Below are positions 1 through 9,557 of a DNA stretch of 34,737 bases, in pieces. The DNA lies in the NCBI GenBank assembly GCA_017303735.1, contig JAFLCF010000024.1, positions 1 through 34,737 of the forward strand. The letters run 5' to 3'. This stretch comes from Anaerolineae bacterium. GTDB taxonomy: Bacteria > Chloroflexota > Anaerolineae > Anaerolineales > Villigracilaceae. The notes under the pieces are model-generated. The model saw only the letters and a program-made list of their open reading frames with translations, did not search any database and was not told where the DNA came from. The stretch's first letter is position 1. The number at the start of each line of letters is the position of its first letter. Made by a program: the position numbers and the translations under genes.

Positions 1-947
1 TGGATGTGCCGGGGTCATCAGTTTTGATCAAACTAGCGAAAGCACTGGCCGTGCGCGTGGAAACCCTGTTACGACCACAGAGCGTTTCCCTTTCCCAACC
101 CAGTTATCGCAGTCATCGCAGCAAACTCCTGGTCCGCGATCAGGAGACCATTCACGCCCAAGTTCTTGACTGGTTGGAACGCTACATGGCAATTGAAGAG
201 ATCATGGGGGTGCAGATGGAATTTCAAATGCCAAAGATCCATCGCAAGGTAAAAACCCTGGATGAAATTGAGCAGGTCGCCCTGGATCTTCGTATGGCAT
301 GGCAGATCGGGCTGGATCCCATTGAAAACATGGTTGATATCCTGGAAGCCCAGGGAATCAAGGTCGGAATTATTCCAGGCGCTGATCACTTTGACGCCTT
401 GACCTTGATGGCAAATGATGCCATCCCAGTCATTGTTGTAAAGGATGGAATGCCCGGTGATCGTCAACGGTTGAGTGTCGCACATGAATTGGGACATCTG
501 ATCCTAGATATAGCGGATGGGCTGGACGAGGAAAAAGCGGCATATCGTTTTGCTGGTGCTTTTCTTGCCCCTCACCCTGCTGTACTCCTAGAGTTAGGAA
601 ACCGACGCAGTCGCCTTGATCCTTATGAATTACATGTCCTCAAGCACAAGTACGGTATGAGCATGCAAGCTTGGATCTATCGTGCTCGTGATTTGCATAT
701 CCTAAGCGAAGCGGACGCTACTGCCATGTATCGTCAATTTAATGCAAATGGCTGGAAGCAAATTGAACCTGGGGATCCCTATCCTGTCGAATCAACCGAG
801 CGTCTGGCGAGATTGGTCATTCGAGGATTAACGGAAGAAATGATCTCTGAACCACGGGCAGCAGAGCTGCTTGGTATGCCATTATCGGAATTTTGGAAGC
901 AGGCAAGCAAACAACATGACGGTCTCCCGCTCCCGATTTATCATTGA
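1..947 (+). CDS. XRE-family regulator with ImmA/IrrE-type metallopeptidase domain (5' partial)
   Basis: The reading frame is open through the left edge, so the gene is truncated and most of its helix-turn-helix is missing. What remains begins with the last part of an XRE/HTH_3 domain (PGSSVLIKLAKALAVRVETL, from base 6). A GTG at base 6 lies inside this domain and is unlikely to be the real start. The zinc-peptidase motif HELGH is encoded at 483-497, followed by a typical C-terminal helical region. XRE-COG2856 proteins of this kind act as antitoxins or stress-relieved repressors that cleave themselves or a partner. The last 32 bases overlap the PIN gene, which indicates translational coupling and a toxin-antitoxin role. 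The family is clear; the antitoxin role is inferred from context. Confidence 0.85.
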   Translation, partial: DVPGSSVLIKLAKALAVRVETLLRPQSVSLSQPSYRSHRSKLLVRDQETIHAQVLDWLERYMAIEEIMGVQMEFQMPKIHRKVKTLDEIEQVALDLRMAWQIGLDPIENMVDILEAQGIKVGIIPGADHFDALTLMANDAIPVIVVKDGMPGDRQRLSVAHELGHLILDIADGLDEEKAAYRFAGAFLAPHPAVLLELGNRRSRLDPYELHVLKHKYGMSMQAWIYRARDLHILSEADATAMYRQFNANGWKQIEPGDPYPVESTERLARLVIRGLTEEMISEPRAAELLGMPLSEFWKQASKQHDGLPLPIYH

Positions 948-1413
948 TACAAATGTGTTGATCGATCTGCACCGTGGAGAGATTCTCAGGCAGTTTTTCG
1001 CCCTGCCATATAGTTTTAGCGCCCCAGATGTGATCATCGATGAACTGGAAGACCCGGATGGCAACTTGCTTTTGGACTATGGATTGCAAAGAGGGGAACT
1101 TAGCGGGGAAAGAGTGCTGGAAGTGTATGAACTATCCGGGTATCACCGAAATATTGCCTTGAACGATCTATTTGCCCTTGTTTTGGCAGCTTCTACTGGT
1201 GTTACACTTCTGACCGGCGATAACCGCTTGCGTATATTGGCAGCAAAACACAATGTCAAGGTACACGGAACGCTATGGGTTTTGGACGAAATGGTTGCCA
1301 GGAATAAACTAAAGCCTGTGGAGGCGCACCGGGCGCTTACGAAGATGCTGGAGCACGGGAGCCGGCTGCCATACAAAGAATACCAAATCCGTCTTAAGAA
1401 CTGGGAATTTTGA
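916..1413 (+). CDS. PIN-domain ribonuclease, probable toxin of the XRE-ImmA/PIN pair
   Basis: The 165-residue product has the acidic pattern of a PIN nuclease: IDTNVLID at the N-terminus (Asp11), IIDELEDP in the middle, ALNDLFALVLA, and LLTGDNRLR near residue 100. These residues would bind Mg/Mn for single-strand RNA cleavage. I chose the ATG at 916 rather than the upstream ATG at 871 because PIN folds start with the IDTN strand and the longer form adds an unstructured leader that overlaps the upstream gene more deeply. It overlaps the XRE-peptidase gene by 32 bases and ends 16 bases before the STAND gene, so all three could share a transcript. The PIN family is clear; toxin activity is inferred from the pairing. 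Confidence 0.82.
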   Translation: MTVSRSRFIIDTNVLIDLHRGEILRQFFALPYSFSAPDVIIDELEDPDGNLLLDYGLQRGELSGERVLEVYELSGYHRNIALNDLFALVLAASTGVTLLTGDNRLRILAAKHNVKVHGTLWVLDEMVARNKLKPVEAHRALTKMLEHGSRLPYKEYQIRLKNWEF

Positions 1414-1429
1414 CTTTTGGAAGCCTGAC

Positions 1430-4400
1430 ATGAAAAACTCTGAATGGAATAACCTACGCCCACTTAACGGTTCACAGCAAAGTGCTTTTGAGGAATTATG
1501 CTGTCAGCTAGCATCTCAAGAAGCCCCAAAAGATTTTCAGTTCATACGGAAAGGTACACCGGATGCCGGCGTTGAATGTTTTGCAATTGAACCAAATGGC
1601 TCAGAATGGGGATGGCAAGCAAAGTTTTTTGACCAATTAGGTCCATCCCAATTAAAAGAACTGGATGACTCTTTTTTTACTGCGATTAATAAACATCCGA
1701 GGTTGGTTAAGTATTTTGTTTGTGTCCCCATAGATCTTCCAGATGCAAGAATTTCCAATCGAAAATCACAATTGGAAAAATGGGAGGCTACGAAAAGAAA
1801 GTGGGAGCAAAAGGTAAAGCTATTAAAAAGAAAAGTTGAGATAGTCTATTGGGGAAACTTTGAAATCCTCAAACGTCTCTCTTTAGAGAATGCAAGGGGG
1901 CAATATTACTATTGGTTCCATAAAGAAAAATTCTCAACGCAGTGGTTTAAAAAGCACTTGGAGCAATCCATTACACAAGCGGGACCTCGTTATACATCCG
2001 CATTGAATGTAGAGCTTCCTGTTGCTGAGGTTTTTGATGGGCTGGGTCGAACTCCAGCTTTTATCAATCGCATTAAGGTACGTGTCAGGGATTTGAAAAG
2101 GTCATTTGAAAAGCTGCATCTGCATAATAAGGATTTCTACACAGAACAAGAAACAGCTAATTTTATAAAACATTTTTCTGAATTACTCTCACTATTCAAT
2201 GAAATAACCTGCTCTGTTGTAAGAGTGTTCCCCTGGGAGGAGATCAAAGTCCTAAACGACAAAATATTAAGAGATGTTGAAGCAGTTCAAGACAAACTTT
2301 GGGAATTAGATAATAAGAGCCGTGAGGAAAAGGAATCTTCAGATACAGAGAAGCAAAGTCTCCATAGCTTTCACAAAAGTGCTTATTCTGAAGAAAGCAA
2401 TATTTTGCATAGATTTTTGCTTGAAATCAATAAGCTGAATAGCTATATTGAGAGCGAATCCGTATTGGTGTCCAATAATCCATTCCTGCTGTTGGTTGGA
2501 GAAGCCGGAAAAGGAAAAACTCATCTTTTTTGTGACGTAGCCAGCAATCGTTTGCAGCAAGAGATGCCAACTATATTGTTACTGGGGGAATTTTTTAATG
2601 GATACGACGAACCCTGGACGCAATTATTGAAATTGCTTGATTTAAGAAATATATCAGTTGAGGAGTTTTTGGGCGCCTTGGACGCATCCGCGCAAGCAAG
2701 TGGGCAAAAAGCCCTGATTATGATCGACGCCCTCAATGAAGGTAATGGCAAGCAGTTATGGCGGAGTCATCTTGGGCGTTTTGTAGATGCAATATCAAGG
2801 TATTCGTGGGTAAGTCTGGCAATTAGTGTTCGCTCGTCATATGAGAGAATTACCATACCTGAATCACCAGAACACAAAGATTTATTTGTAAAAGTCATTC
2901 ATCACGGATTTGCAGAAAATGAATATGATGCTGTACGAAGTTTCTTTGAGTTTTACCAATTAGAGTTACCCTCATCACCTTTGTTGTTGCCAGAGTTTCA
3001 AACCCCACTATTTCTGAAGATCTTATGTAAAGGTTTACAGGATAAGGGCGTCACGAGGCTCCCGTCAGGATATGTGGGCATTACTGAAACATTCGATCTG
3101 TTTATTAGTGCCGTGGATGAAAAAATTTGGAGAGAACATTACTCCAGTCAATATTTAAAAGCCAGCAAACTTGTCTGGAGGGTATTAGAAGCATTTGCAG
3201 AACTCATGAGCAGGGGCAGAAAAGATTGGCTAAAGATAGATGAAGCTGAAGATGTGATCAACAAAATCATCCGCACAAATACAAATCAATCTTTTTTGGC
3301 TTTGTTATTATCTGAGGGGGTGTTATCGACTCGGATGCACTACGAATCGGATACAGAAATTGAAGTTGTCCGGTTTTCATACGAAAAGTTTTCCGACCAT
3401 ATCATTACAAATCATCTAATTGAAAAATATGTTCATCGAGAGATGCCCGAAAATTCTTTTTCAGAGAACGGAGCGCTTAGATACCTAATCGAGGAGCCTT
3501 GGCGTCATCAAGGGATTATAGAGTCGTTGTGCATTCAAATCCCCGAAAAACTCGGCAGAGAATTTCCGGAAATAGTTAAAAGTAAAACGGGGGAAGAGTA
3601 TATCGGTACAGCCTTTGTTTCCAGTATTATCTGGCGAGACGTGAAGGCTTTTAACAAGACAACAAGGCAGATGGTCACTGAATACTCCGGAAAAAATCAA
3701 ACCTTATTTGAGGCAACCATAGATGCTTTGATTACGGTTGCCTCAAATCCAGATCATCCTTATAACGCAAAATTTTTGCACGCGATCTTATGCAAATACC
3801 CAATGGCAGAAAGGGATGCGTGGTGGTCAATTTATCTTCACCGAAACTACAGGGCGCACAACGCCTTGGATCGGTTAATCGATTGGGCTTGGTCAGATCA
3901 AAACAAAGATCATGTTTCCGAAGAAGCTCTAGAGCTTTGTGGTATGACCATCACTTGGTTGTTCACTACTTCAAATCGTTTCCTTAGAGACCGAGCAACA
4001 AAAGCCCTGGTAACAATTCTGACCGGTAAACTTAATATCATTGAGCATATTCTCGAAGTATTCAAAGATGTTGACGATTTGTATGTGCTGGAGAGACTCT
4101 ATGCATCTGCCTATGGATGCGTTTTGCGCAGCAAGAATTCTGAATCAATTAAATCTCTTGCAGAGACGGTCTATCGCTTAATTTTCAGGGACAAACCACC
4201 GGTTCATGTGTTGTTACGAGATTACGCAAAAGGAACCATTGACTACGCATTAGCCTTAGGGATTGAATTGGACATTTCTATTGAGAAAATAAATCCACCA
4301 TATGAAAGTGTTTGGCCCAGTATTCCTACCAAGGAGGAAATAGAGAAATACGACTCGATCACCCCCTATGACTCTTATGATGGAAAATGGTCTGAAGGCA

Positions 4401-6049
4401 GAATTTGGCATTCGGTAATGCACGATGATTTTGCGAGATATGTTATCGGCACGAATTCCTCAATTACCAGCCGGCATTGGCTTTCTTTCAAGTTAACCGA
4501 TGAACAAGTGAAATCGCCAGAGGAGAAATTCGATCATTTTGTATCATCTCTCAATACTGAGCAAAGAAGTGCGTGGGTAAATTACCAATCTACTCGCCAA
4601 AGTTTATACAAGGATGAGGTTCGGATATTTAGAAAATTACCGAACGAAACAATAGAATTATTATTATCTCTATCAGATAATGAAGAAACGGGCGATGAGA
4701 ATACAGGCAAAGAACTTGCTGAGATTAATGCGCACTTCGAAAACTACGCTAATGAAGTGAATAAAGCAGCAGAGCGTTTTGCGGAAGTCCTTTCCCAAGA
4801 GCAAAAGAAGATTTTTGTTGACTTTGTTATTCCTTATCAAAACAATCCTCAAAGTTTCGATAAACCGCAAAGGTTCAATCTTGATGAAATGCAAAGATGG
4901 ATACTACAAAGAGTATTTGATCTAGGTTGGACTGTTGAGCGTTTTGGGGATTTTGATCGCCATGATATTGGTTATCACGGGCGAGATGCGCATAAAGCTG
5001 AGAGAATTGGTAAGAAATACCAATGGATCGCTTATCACGAATTCTTAGGTTACTTGTCTGACCATTACCAATTTCGTCATGAATACAAACAAGTCTCCAT
5101 TCCTTTTAACGGCGCATGGCAATTGGGCATCCGTGACATAGACCCATCCTGCACCTTGAAAACTAATAAAAAAAATACCTCAGTTGAAATGACATCCAAG
5201 TGTTGGTGGACGCCCTTGAAATATGACATACAAGGTATTGAGGAGGATGATACAAAATGGTTAAGGAATCAGACCGATATACCAGATGTTAGAAAAATAA
5301 TCGAAATTACCGACCCGCAAGCCAAAGCAAATTGGCTTTGCCTGGATGGATTTGTCAAGTGGGAGACTGCTAATCCCATTGAAGAGGAAAGATACGAAAA
5401 GCCAAGGCGCGAGCTTTGGTTGATTATCAAGAGCTACTTGGTCAATAACAAAGATGTTCCTCAAATCTCTCGATGGGCTGCAAAACAAAATTTTATGGGT
5501 AGATGGATGCCTGAGGCGATTTCCTATTATGACGTTTTGTTAGGTGAATTCCATTGGGCAAAACCGTATTTGGATCAATACGGAAATGATGATGAGTGGA
5601 TTGGCGCTGATGAACGTTCGCGTATCCCCAAGAAAATTTTAGTTCCTGTTGAAGAATATGTCAACGAAGGAAGCGGTTTTGATTGTTCAACTGATCAAGG
5701 AATTCAGATGAAAATGCCTTCTGGTTTTCTAACAAGTAATATGGGTTTAAGGAACACTGTTGATGGCAGGTTTTATGATATCAAAGGTAATTTATTAGCA
5801 TTTGACCCATCGCTATTTGAATATGGTCCAAGCACCTTATTGGTTAAACGTGATAAATTCATCGAATTCCTGAAAGAAAATAATTTGAATATTTTTTGGA
5901 CAGTCATTGGTGAAAAGCAAGTACTTGATGGGAGTTGGAATCCTAATAACTGGAAAGGACGTCTAAATATTAATGGCACCTATTGGCTGAAAACAGATCA
6001 GTTAAAAGGAAAAATATCTATGACATTTGAAGGTGAAAATAAAGCGTAA
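1430..6049 (+). CDS. Avs-like STAND NTPase with N-terminal Mrr-type nuclease domain
   Basis: The 1,539-residue protein has three parts. Residues 1-150 resemble a PD-(D/E)XK/Mrr nuclease: Asp45 and Glu49 precede Gln63-Ala64-Lys65, the Q-x-K variant used by Mrr enzymes. Residues about 340-650 are a STAND/NACHT-like P-loop NTPase with Walker A GEAGKGKT (357-364) and Walker B IMIDALNEG (Asp433), the DALNE form typical of STAND proteins. The remaining roughly 900 residues are helical with no motif I recognise, and sit where Avs proteins carry their target sensor. By analogy, binding a phage protein would trigger oligomerisation and nuclease activation. The gene is visibly AT-rich (18 G/C in 60 at 2401-2460) compared with its neighbours, suggesting separate acquisition. 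No strong ribosome site precedes the ATG. The domain architecture is well supported; the exact Avs type is not assigned. Confidence 0.8.
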   Translation: MKNSEWNNLRPLNGSQQSAFEELCCQLASQEAPKDFQFIRKGTPDAGVECFAIEPNGSEWGWQAKFFDQLGPSQLKELDDSFFTAINKHPRLVKYFVCVPIDLPDARISNRKSQLEKWEATKRKWEQKVKLLKRKVEIVYWGNFEILKRLSLENARGQYYYWFHKEKFSTQWFKKHLEQSITQAGPRYTSALNVELPVAEVFDGLGRTPAFINRIKVRVRDLKRSFEKLHLHNKDFYTEQETANFIKHFSELLSLFNEITCSVVRVFPWEEIKVLNDKILRDVEAVQDKLWELDNKSREEKESSDTEKQSLHSFHKSAYSEESNILHRFLLEINKLNSYIESESVLVSNNPFLLLVGEAGKGKTHLFCDVASNRLQQEMPTILLLGEFFNGYDEPWTQLLKLLDLRNISVEEFLGALDASAQASGQKALIMIDALNEGNGKQLWRSHLGRFVDAISRYSWVSLAISVRSSYERITIPESPEHKDLFVKVIHHGFAENEYDAVRSFFEFYQLELPSSPLLLPEFQTPLFLKILCKGLQDKGVTRLPSGYVGITETFDLFISAVDEKIWREHYSSQYLKASKLVWRVLEAFAELMSRGRKDWLKIDEAEDVINKIIRTNTNQSFLALLLSEGVLSTRMHYESDTEIEVVRFSYEKFSDHIITNHLIEKYVHREMPENSFSENGALRYLIEEPWRHQGIIESLCIQIPEKLGREFPEIVKSKTGEEYIGTAFVSSIIWRDVKAFNKTTRQMVTEYSGKNQTLFEATIDALITVASNPDHPYNAKFLHAILCKYPMAERDAWWSIYLHRNYRAHNALDRLIDWAWSDQNKDHVSEEALELCGMTITWLFTTSNRFLRDRATKALVTILTGKLNIIEHILEVFKDVDDLYVLERLYASAYGCVLRSKNSESIKSLAETVYRLIFRDKPPVHVLLRDYAKGTIDYALALGIELDISIEKINPPYESVWPSIPTKEEIEKYDSITPYDSYDGKWSEGRIWHSVMHDDFARYVIGTNSSITSRHWLSFKLTDEQVKSPEEKFDHFVSSLNTEQRSAWVNYQSTRQSLYKDEVRIFRKLPNETIELLLSLSDNEETGDENTGKELAEINAHFENYANEVNKAAERFAEVLSQEQKKIFVDFVIPYQNNPQSFDKPQRFNLDEMQRWILQRVFDLGWTVERFGDFDRHDIGYHGRDAHKAERIGKKYQWIAYHEFLGYLSDHYQFRHEYKQVSIPFNGAWQLGIRDIDPSCTLKTNKKNTSVEMTSKCWWTPLKYDIQGIEEDDTKWLRNQTDIPDVRKIIEITDPQAKANWLCLDGFVKWETANPIEEERYEKPRRELWLIIKSYLVNNKDVPQISRWAAKQNFMGRWMPEAISYYDVLLGEFHWAKPYLDQYGNDDEWIGADERSRIPKKILVPVEEYVNEGSGFDCSTDQGIQMKMPSGFLTSNMGLRNTVDGRFYDIKGNLLAFDPSLFEYGPSTLLVKRDKFIEFLKENNLNIFWTVIGEKQVLDGSWNPNNWKGRLNINGTYWLKTDQLKGKISMTFEGENKA

Positions 6050-6094
6050 TAAATTATCCCAAACAGAATGCTTTCCATTAAAAAGTATTGTCAT

Positions 6095-6124
6095 GACCCG
6101 CCTTCGTAAGAGGCGGGTCGTTTT
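6095..6124 (+). terminator. Rho-independent terminator after the STAND gene
   Basis: GACCCGCC (6095-6102) pairs perfectly with GGCGGGTC (6112-6119) around a 9-base loop, and a T-run (6121-6124) follows. It lies 45 bases after the STAND stop codon and separates this unit from the five-gene operon. Confidence 0.85.
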
Positions 6125-6151
6125 GTGTCAATGGATTTAATGCTGTATACT
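6123..6151 (+). promoter_or_regulatory. Possible sigma-70-type promoter of the defence operon
   Basis: TATACT at 6146-6151 is a good -10 box. At the ideal 17-base spacing lies TTGTGT (6123-6128), which matches the -35 consensus in only 3 of 6 positions. A transcript would start near 6158, very close to the helicase start. It is the only candidate between the terminator and the operon. Confidence 0.35.
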
Positions 6152-6167
6152 TGGCAAAAAAAGTGGG

Positions 6168-9100
6168 GTGCGCGTGCAAACCACGAATATCCCACTTATG
6201 GAAGTGTTTACTGTGGAAATCAAGGCTGGCACAATTTTACGAGGGCCTCAATGGCCTGAACCTGTAGAAGTCAATTATTCAGAAGACCTTGGCGAATATA
6301 TAAGAATCGTCGGGGTGACTATTCATGCGCGAGTGCATGTGGATCGGTTGATTAAGAAAACAGATTTGCCCGAAGCGGAAGGGGAAAGCCTGCCGCTCTT
6401 TGGGGCGGAACCGCGCAGCGTGTTTCTTTCGTTGGAAGCCAAGCGGTACCGTTTTGCTTCGCTATACGACCCTCTGTTGGCGATGAATACCTGCAAAGTA
6501 GACCCACTTCCCCACCAAATCGAGGCGGTGTATGGGTTTGTGTTGCAGTTGCCGCGTATCCGCTTTTTGATTGCGGATGACCCTGGCGCAGGGAAGACCA
6601 TCATGGCGGGATTGATTATTAAAGAATTAAAACTTCGTAATCTCGTCAAGCGGACTTTGATTATCGCGCCGGGACACTTGAAAGAGCAATGGCAGCGTGA
6701 AATGCGCGACCGCTTTGAAGAAAGTTTTATCAAAGTAGATCGTGGCTTGATGGATGCTTCGTATGGTGAAAACATTTGGCAGCGTGAAAGCCAGTTGATC
6801 GCTTCGATTGACTTTGCCAAACAGGATGATGTGGCAGCGACTCTGGCGGCGTCACGCTTTGATTTGATCATCGTGGACGAGGCGCACAAGATGTCTGCGT
6901 ATCGATATGGGGAGAAGTTGGATAAGACCGGGCGATACAAGTTGGGCGAAGTGCTTTCGGGTATCAGCACGAATTTGCTATTCCTAACAGCGACACCCCA
7001 CCGTGGCGACCCTGAGAATTTCAGGCTGTTCTTGGATTTGCTGGAACCTGGCTTCTTTGCAACTACAGATATGGTTGCCGAGTCGATTCGCAATCAGGAA
7101 AACCCGTTGTTCATTCGACGGGTGAAGGAAGACCTGAAAGACTTCGAGGGCAAGCCGCTCTTCCTGCCGCGCTATGTTGACACGGTGGCATTCAGGCTAG
7201 GTATTGAAAGCCCGAAGGAAGTTGACTTATACAATGCACTCTCGAAGTATGTGAATGAGCAATACAACAAGGCTTTGACCAAACAGGACAAGCGCCGCAA
7301 TATCGCTTTTGCGCTGGTCATCTTGCAGAGACGTTTGGCGTCAAGCACTTTTGCTCTCCTGAAATCATTGGAGCGCAGAAAGAAGCGTTTGGATGAATTG
7401 TTGGAAGGCGCGACCCAAAACAACCGCAATGGGTACACTGCCTACAACCCGAACGACGATGAGGAAGATGAAGACGAGCAGACCCGCTGGGCGCAAGAAG
7501 AGGTTTGGGAAACTCTGAGCGTAGCAGAAAATCAGGATGAACTGCGGGCTGAGATCGAAACCCTCAAAGATTTGATCCGCAAAGCAAAAGCGATTGTGGA
7601 TTCGGAGAGCGAAGCCAAGTTACGACATTTCAAAGATTCGCTGACGAAGTTGAACGATAAATTCCCAGGCGCGAAGATTTTGATCTTCACTGAGTCGCGG
7701 GACACGCTCACCCATCTTGAAAAGCACATCAAGGATAAATGGGGCTATACCGTTTGCACCATTCACGGCGGGATGCGCTTGGAAGAACGTATCAATGCCG
7801 AGCGGACGTTCAAGAACGAAGCACAGGTGATGATCGCCACCGAAGCAGCGGGCGAAGGTATCAACCTGCAATTCTGTAACCTGATGATCAACTATGACCT
7901 GCCGTGGAATCCCAACCGCTTGGAACAGCGCATGGGACGTATCCACCGCTATGGGCAGACGCGGGAAGTATTTATCTTCAATCTGGTGGCAGAAGATACG
8001 CGCGAAGGTCGTGTGATGACGGCGCTGTTTAAGAAGATCACCGAAATCAAGGAAGCGCTTGGTTCGGATAAGGTCTTCGATGTGTTGGGCGATTTGATTC
8101 AAGGCAAAGGGCTTGCACAGATCATGGTGGAAGCAGCCGCTGGCGCACGCAATATGGACGATATTCTGAAAGAGATCGACATCACTGTTGACAAGGAGTA
8201 CATCCAGCGCGTGCGGGATAATCTCGGTGAAAGCCTTGCCACGCGCTACATTGATTACACCCGCATCAAAGAAAAGGCAGACCAAGCGCGAGAATATCGT
8301 TTGATTCCTGAATATACGGAAGCGTTTTTCAAACGTGCCTTTGAGGTCATCGACGGCAAGTGGACGCCCAAGACGGTGAAGGAATTCCCGCAAGGGTCAT
8401 TCTTGAGCATTGACTCGATACCGTTTCAGTTGAAGCAGGTTGCGGAAGAAGAAACCTTCCGCAGGCAGCATGGGACGTTGCTCAAGCGCTTCCCGCTGGC
8501 AACCTTTGATAAAGCCGCCGCTATGCGCGTCTCACAGGCGGAGTTCATTTCGTTCGGTCATCCATTGTTTGAAGCCCTGCTGATTTGGGTGGAACGCAAT
8601 TTGGCGGATACCCTTTCGCAGGGTGCAGTGTACACCGACCCCGACGGTAGAATGGATGGCATTCTGTTGTTCTATCAGGGTGAGATTTTGGACGGACGCG
8701 GACATGTGACAGGAACAAGATTGTTTGCCTTGTTCAGCGACGTCAACACAGGTGAGATGAGCGCAGTAAACCCTGCCATCTTATGGGATTTGAAGGAAGG
8801 TGGGAATTACTCGGACCATGTGGACTACGAAGGCTTGAAGCGCAAGACTTTCTCTGTGCTGCTACCTCAGCTGGAGAAATACAAAGCCACCTTGCTGACC
8901 GAACGCGAACGGCAGGCAGCGATCAAGGAAAAATATGGGGTGCGTTCGTTGGAGCATTTGATCTTGAAACTGGATGGTGACTTGATCGGTTTGTATAGCA
9001 GGCGCGACATGGGCGAGAATGTTGAGCGTTTTATTAAGCCTAAGGAAGACCAGAAAGCCAGTTATGAACATGCCTTGCAGGAATTGAAAATAGGCTTGCA

Positions 9101-9557
9101 ACAGGAACGCAGTTTATCTATTGGTTCGCCGCGGTTTATCGGGATGGCAAGGATCGTGCCTGAAATAGATGCGACGATGGTGAGCGATGCGGATATCGAG
9201 AAGATCGGAATGGAAATGACCATGCAGCATGAACGCGAACAAGGCTGGGCGCCTGAGGATGTATCGAAGGAGAATTTGGGCTTCGATGTGCGCTCGACGT
9301 CGCCCGATGGACACAAGCGTTACATCGAAGTGAAAGCCAGAGCGGAGATCGGTGCGGTGGCGCTGACCCAGAATGAATGGTTCAAGGCGAAGCGCTTTGG
9401 CGATGAGTATTATCTGTACGCGGTGTTGAACGCGTCCAAGACGCCTGTGTTGTACAAGGTACAAAACCCTGCGGCGTTGTTGAAGCCCGAAGAGCAGGTG
9501 GAAGTCCGTTATATGGTATCGGCAAGCGAGATTCAGTCTAAGGGAGAACGCGCATGA
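6168..9557 (+). CDS. SNF2-family helicase with C-terminal DUF3883 domain (defence operon)
   Basis: The product is 1,129 residues. The helicase core has Walker A DDPGAGKT (137-144), DEAH (237-240) and the C-lobe motif QRMGRIHRYGQ (from about 589). Residues about 1025-1105 are a DUF3883 domain. Within it, Asp1040 (GFDVRS) followed by Glu1054-Val-Lys1056 (YIEVKA) matches the D...ExK pattern of PD-(D/E)XK nucleases. It should translocate on or remodel dsDNA and is the likely DNA-engaging motor of the system, comparable to the DrmD-type helicase of DISARM. The start is uncertain: GTG at 6168 gives the longest frame but has no good Shine-Dalgarno, and an in-frame ATG at 6198 would also keep all domains. 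Its stop overlaps the methyltransferase start by 4 bases (ATGA). Confidence 0.88.
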   Translation: MRVQTTNIPLMEVFTVEIKAGTILRGPQWPEPVEVNYSEDLGEYIRIVGVTIHARVHVDRLIKKTDLPEAEGESLPLFGAEPRSVFLSLEAKRYRFASLYDPLLAMNTCKVDPLPHQIEAVYGFVLQLPRIRFLIADDPGAGKTIMAGLIIKELKLRNLVKRTLIIAPGHLKEQWQREMRDRFEESFIKVDRGLMDASYGENIWQRESQLIASIDFAKQDDVAATLAASRFDLIIVDEAHKMSAYRYGEKLDKTGRYKLGEVLSGISTNLLFLTATPHRGDPENFRLFLDLLEPGFFATTDMVAESIRNQENPLFIRRVKEDLKDFEGKPLFLPRYVDTVAFRLGIESPKEVDLYNALSKYVNEQYNKALTKQDKRRNIAFALVILQRRLASSTFALLKSLERRKKRLDELLEGATQNNRNGYTAYNPNDDEEDEDEQTRWAQEEVWETLSVAENQDELRAEIETLKDLIRKAKAIVDSESEAKLRHFKDSLTKLNDKFPGAKILIFTESRDTLTHLEKHIKDKWGYTVCTIHGGMRLEERINAERTFKNEAQVMIATEAAGEGINLQFCNLMINYDLPWNPNRLEQRMGRIHRYGQTREVFIFNLVAEDTREGRVMTALFKKITEIKEALGSDKVFDVLGDLIQGKGLAQIMVEAAAGARNMDDILKEIDITVDKEYIQRVRDNLGESLATRYIDYTRIKEKADQAREYRLIPEYTEAFFKRAFEVIDGKWTPKTVKEFPQGSFLSIDSIPFQLKQVAEEETFRRQHGTLLKRFPLATFDKAAAMRVSQAEFISFGHPLFEALLIWVERNLADTLSQGAVYTDPDGRMDGILLFYQGEILDGRGHVTGTRLFALFSDVNTGEMSAVNPAILWDLKEGGNYSDHVDYEGLKRKTFSVLLPQLEKYKATLLTERERQAAIKEKYGVRSLEHLILKLDGDLIGLYSRRDMGENVERFIKPKEDQKASYEHALQELKIGLQQERSLSIGSPRFIGMARIVPEIDATMVSDADIEKIGMEMTMQHEREQGWAPEDVSKENLGFDVRSTSPDGHKRYIEVKARAEIGAVALTQNEWFKAKRFGDEYYLYAVLNASKTPVLYKVQNPAALLKPEEQVEVRYMVSASEIQSKGERA

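Noticed and set aside
6323..8393. Two - strand frames of about 256 codons
   Set aside because: Both are antisense to the SNF2 helicase gene and have no ribosome site or domain.
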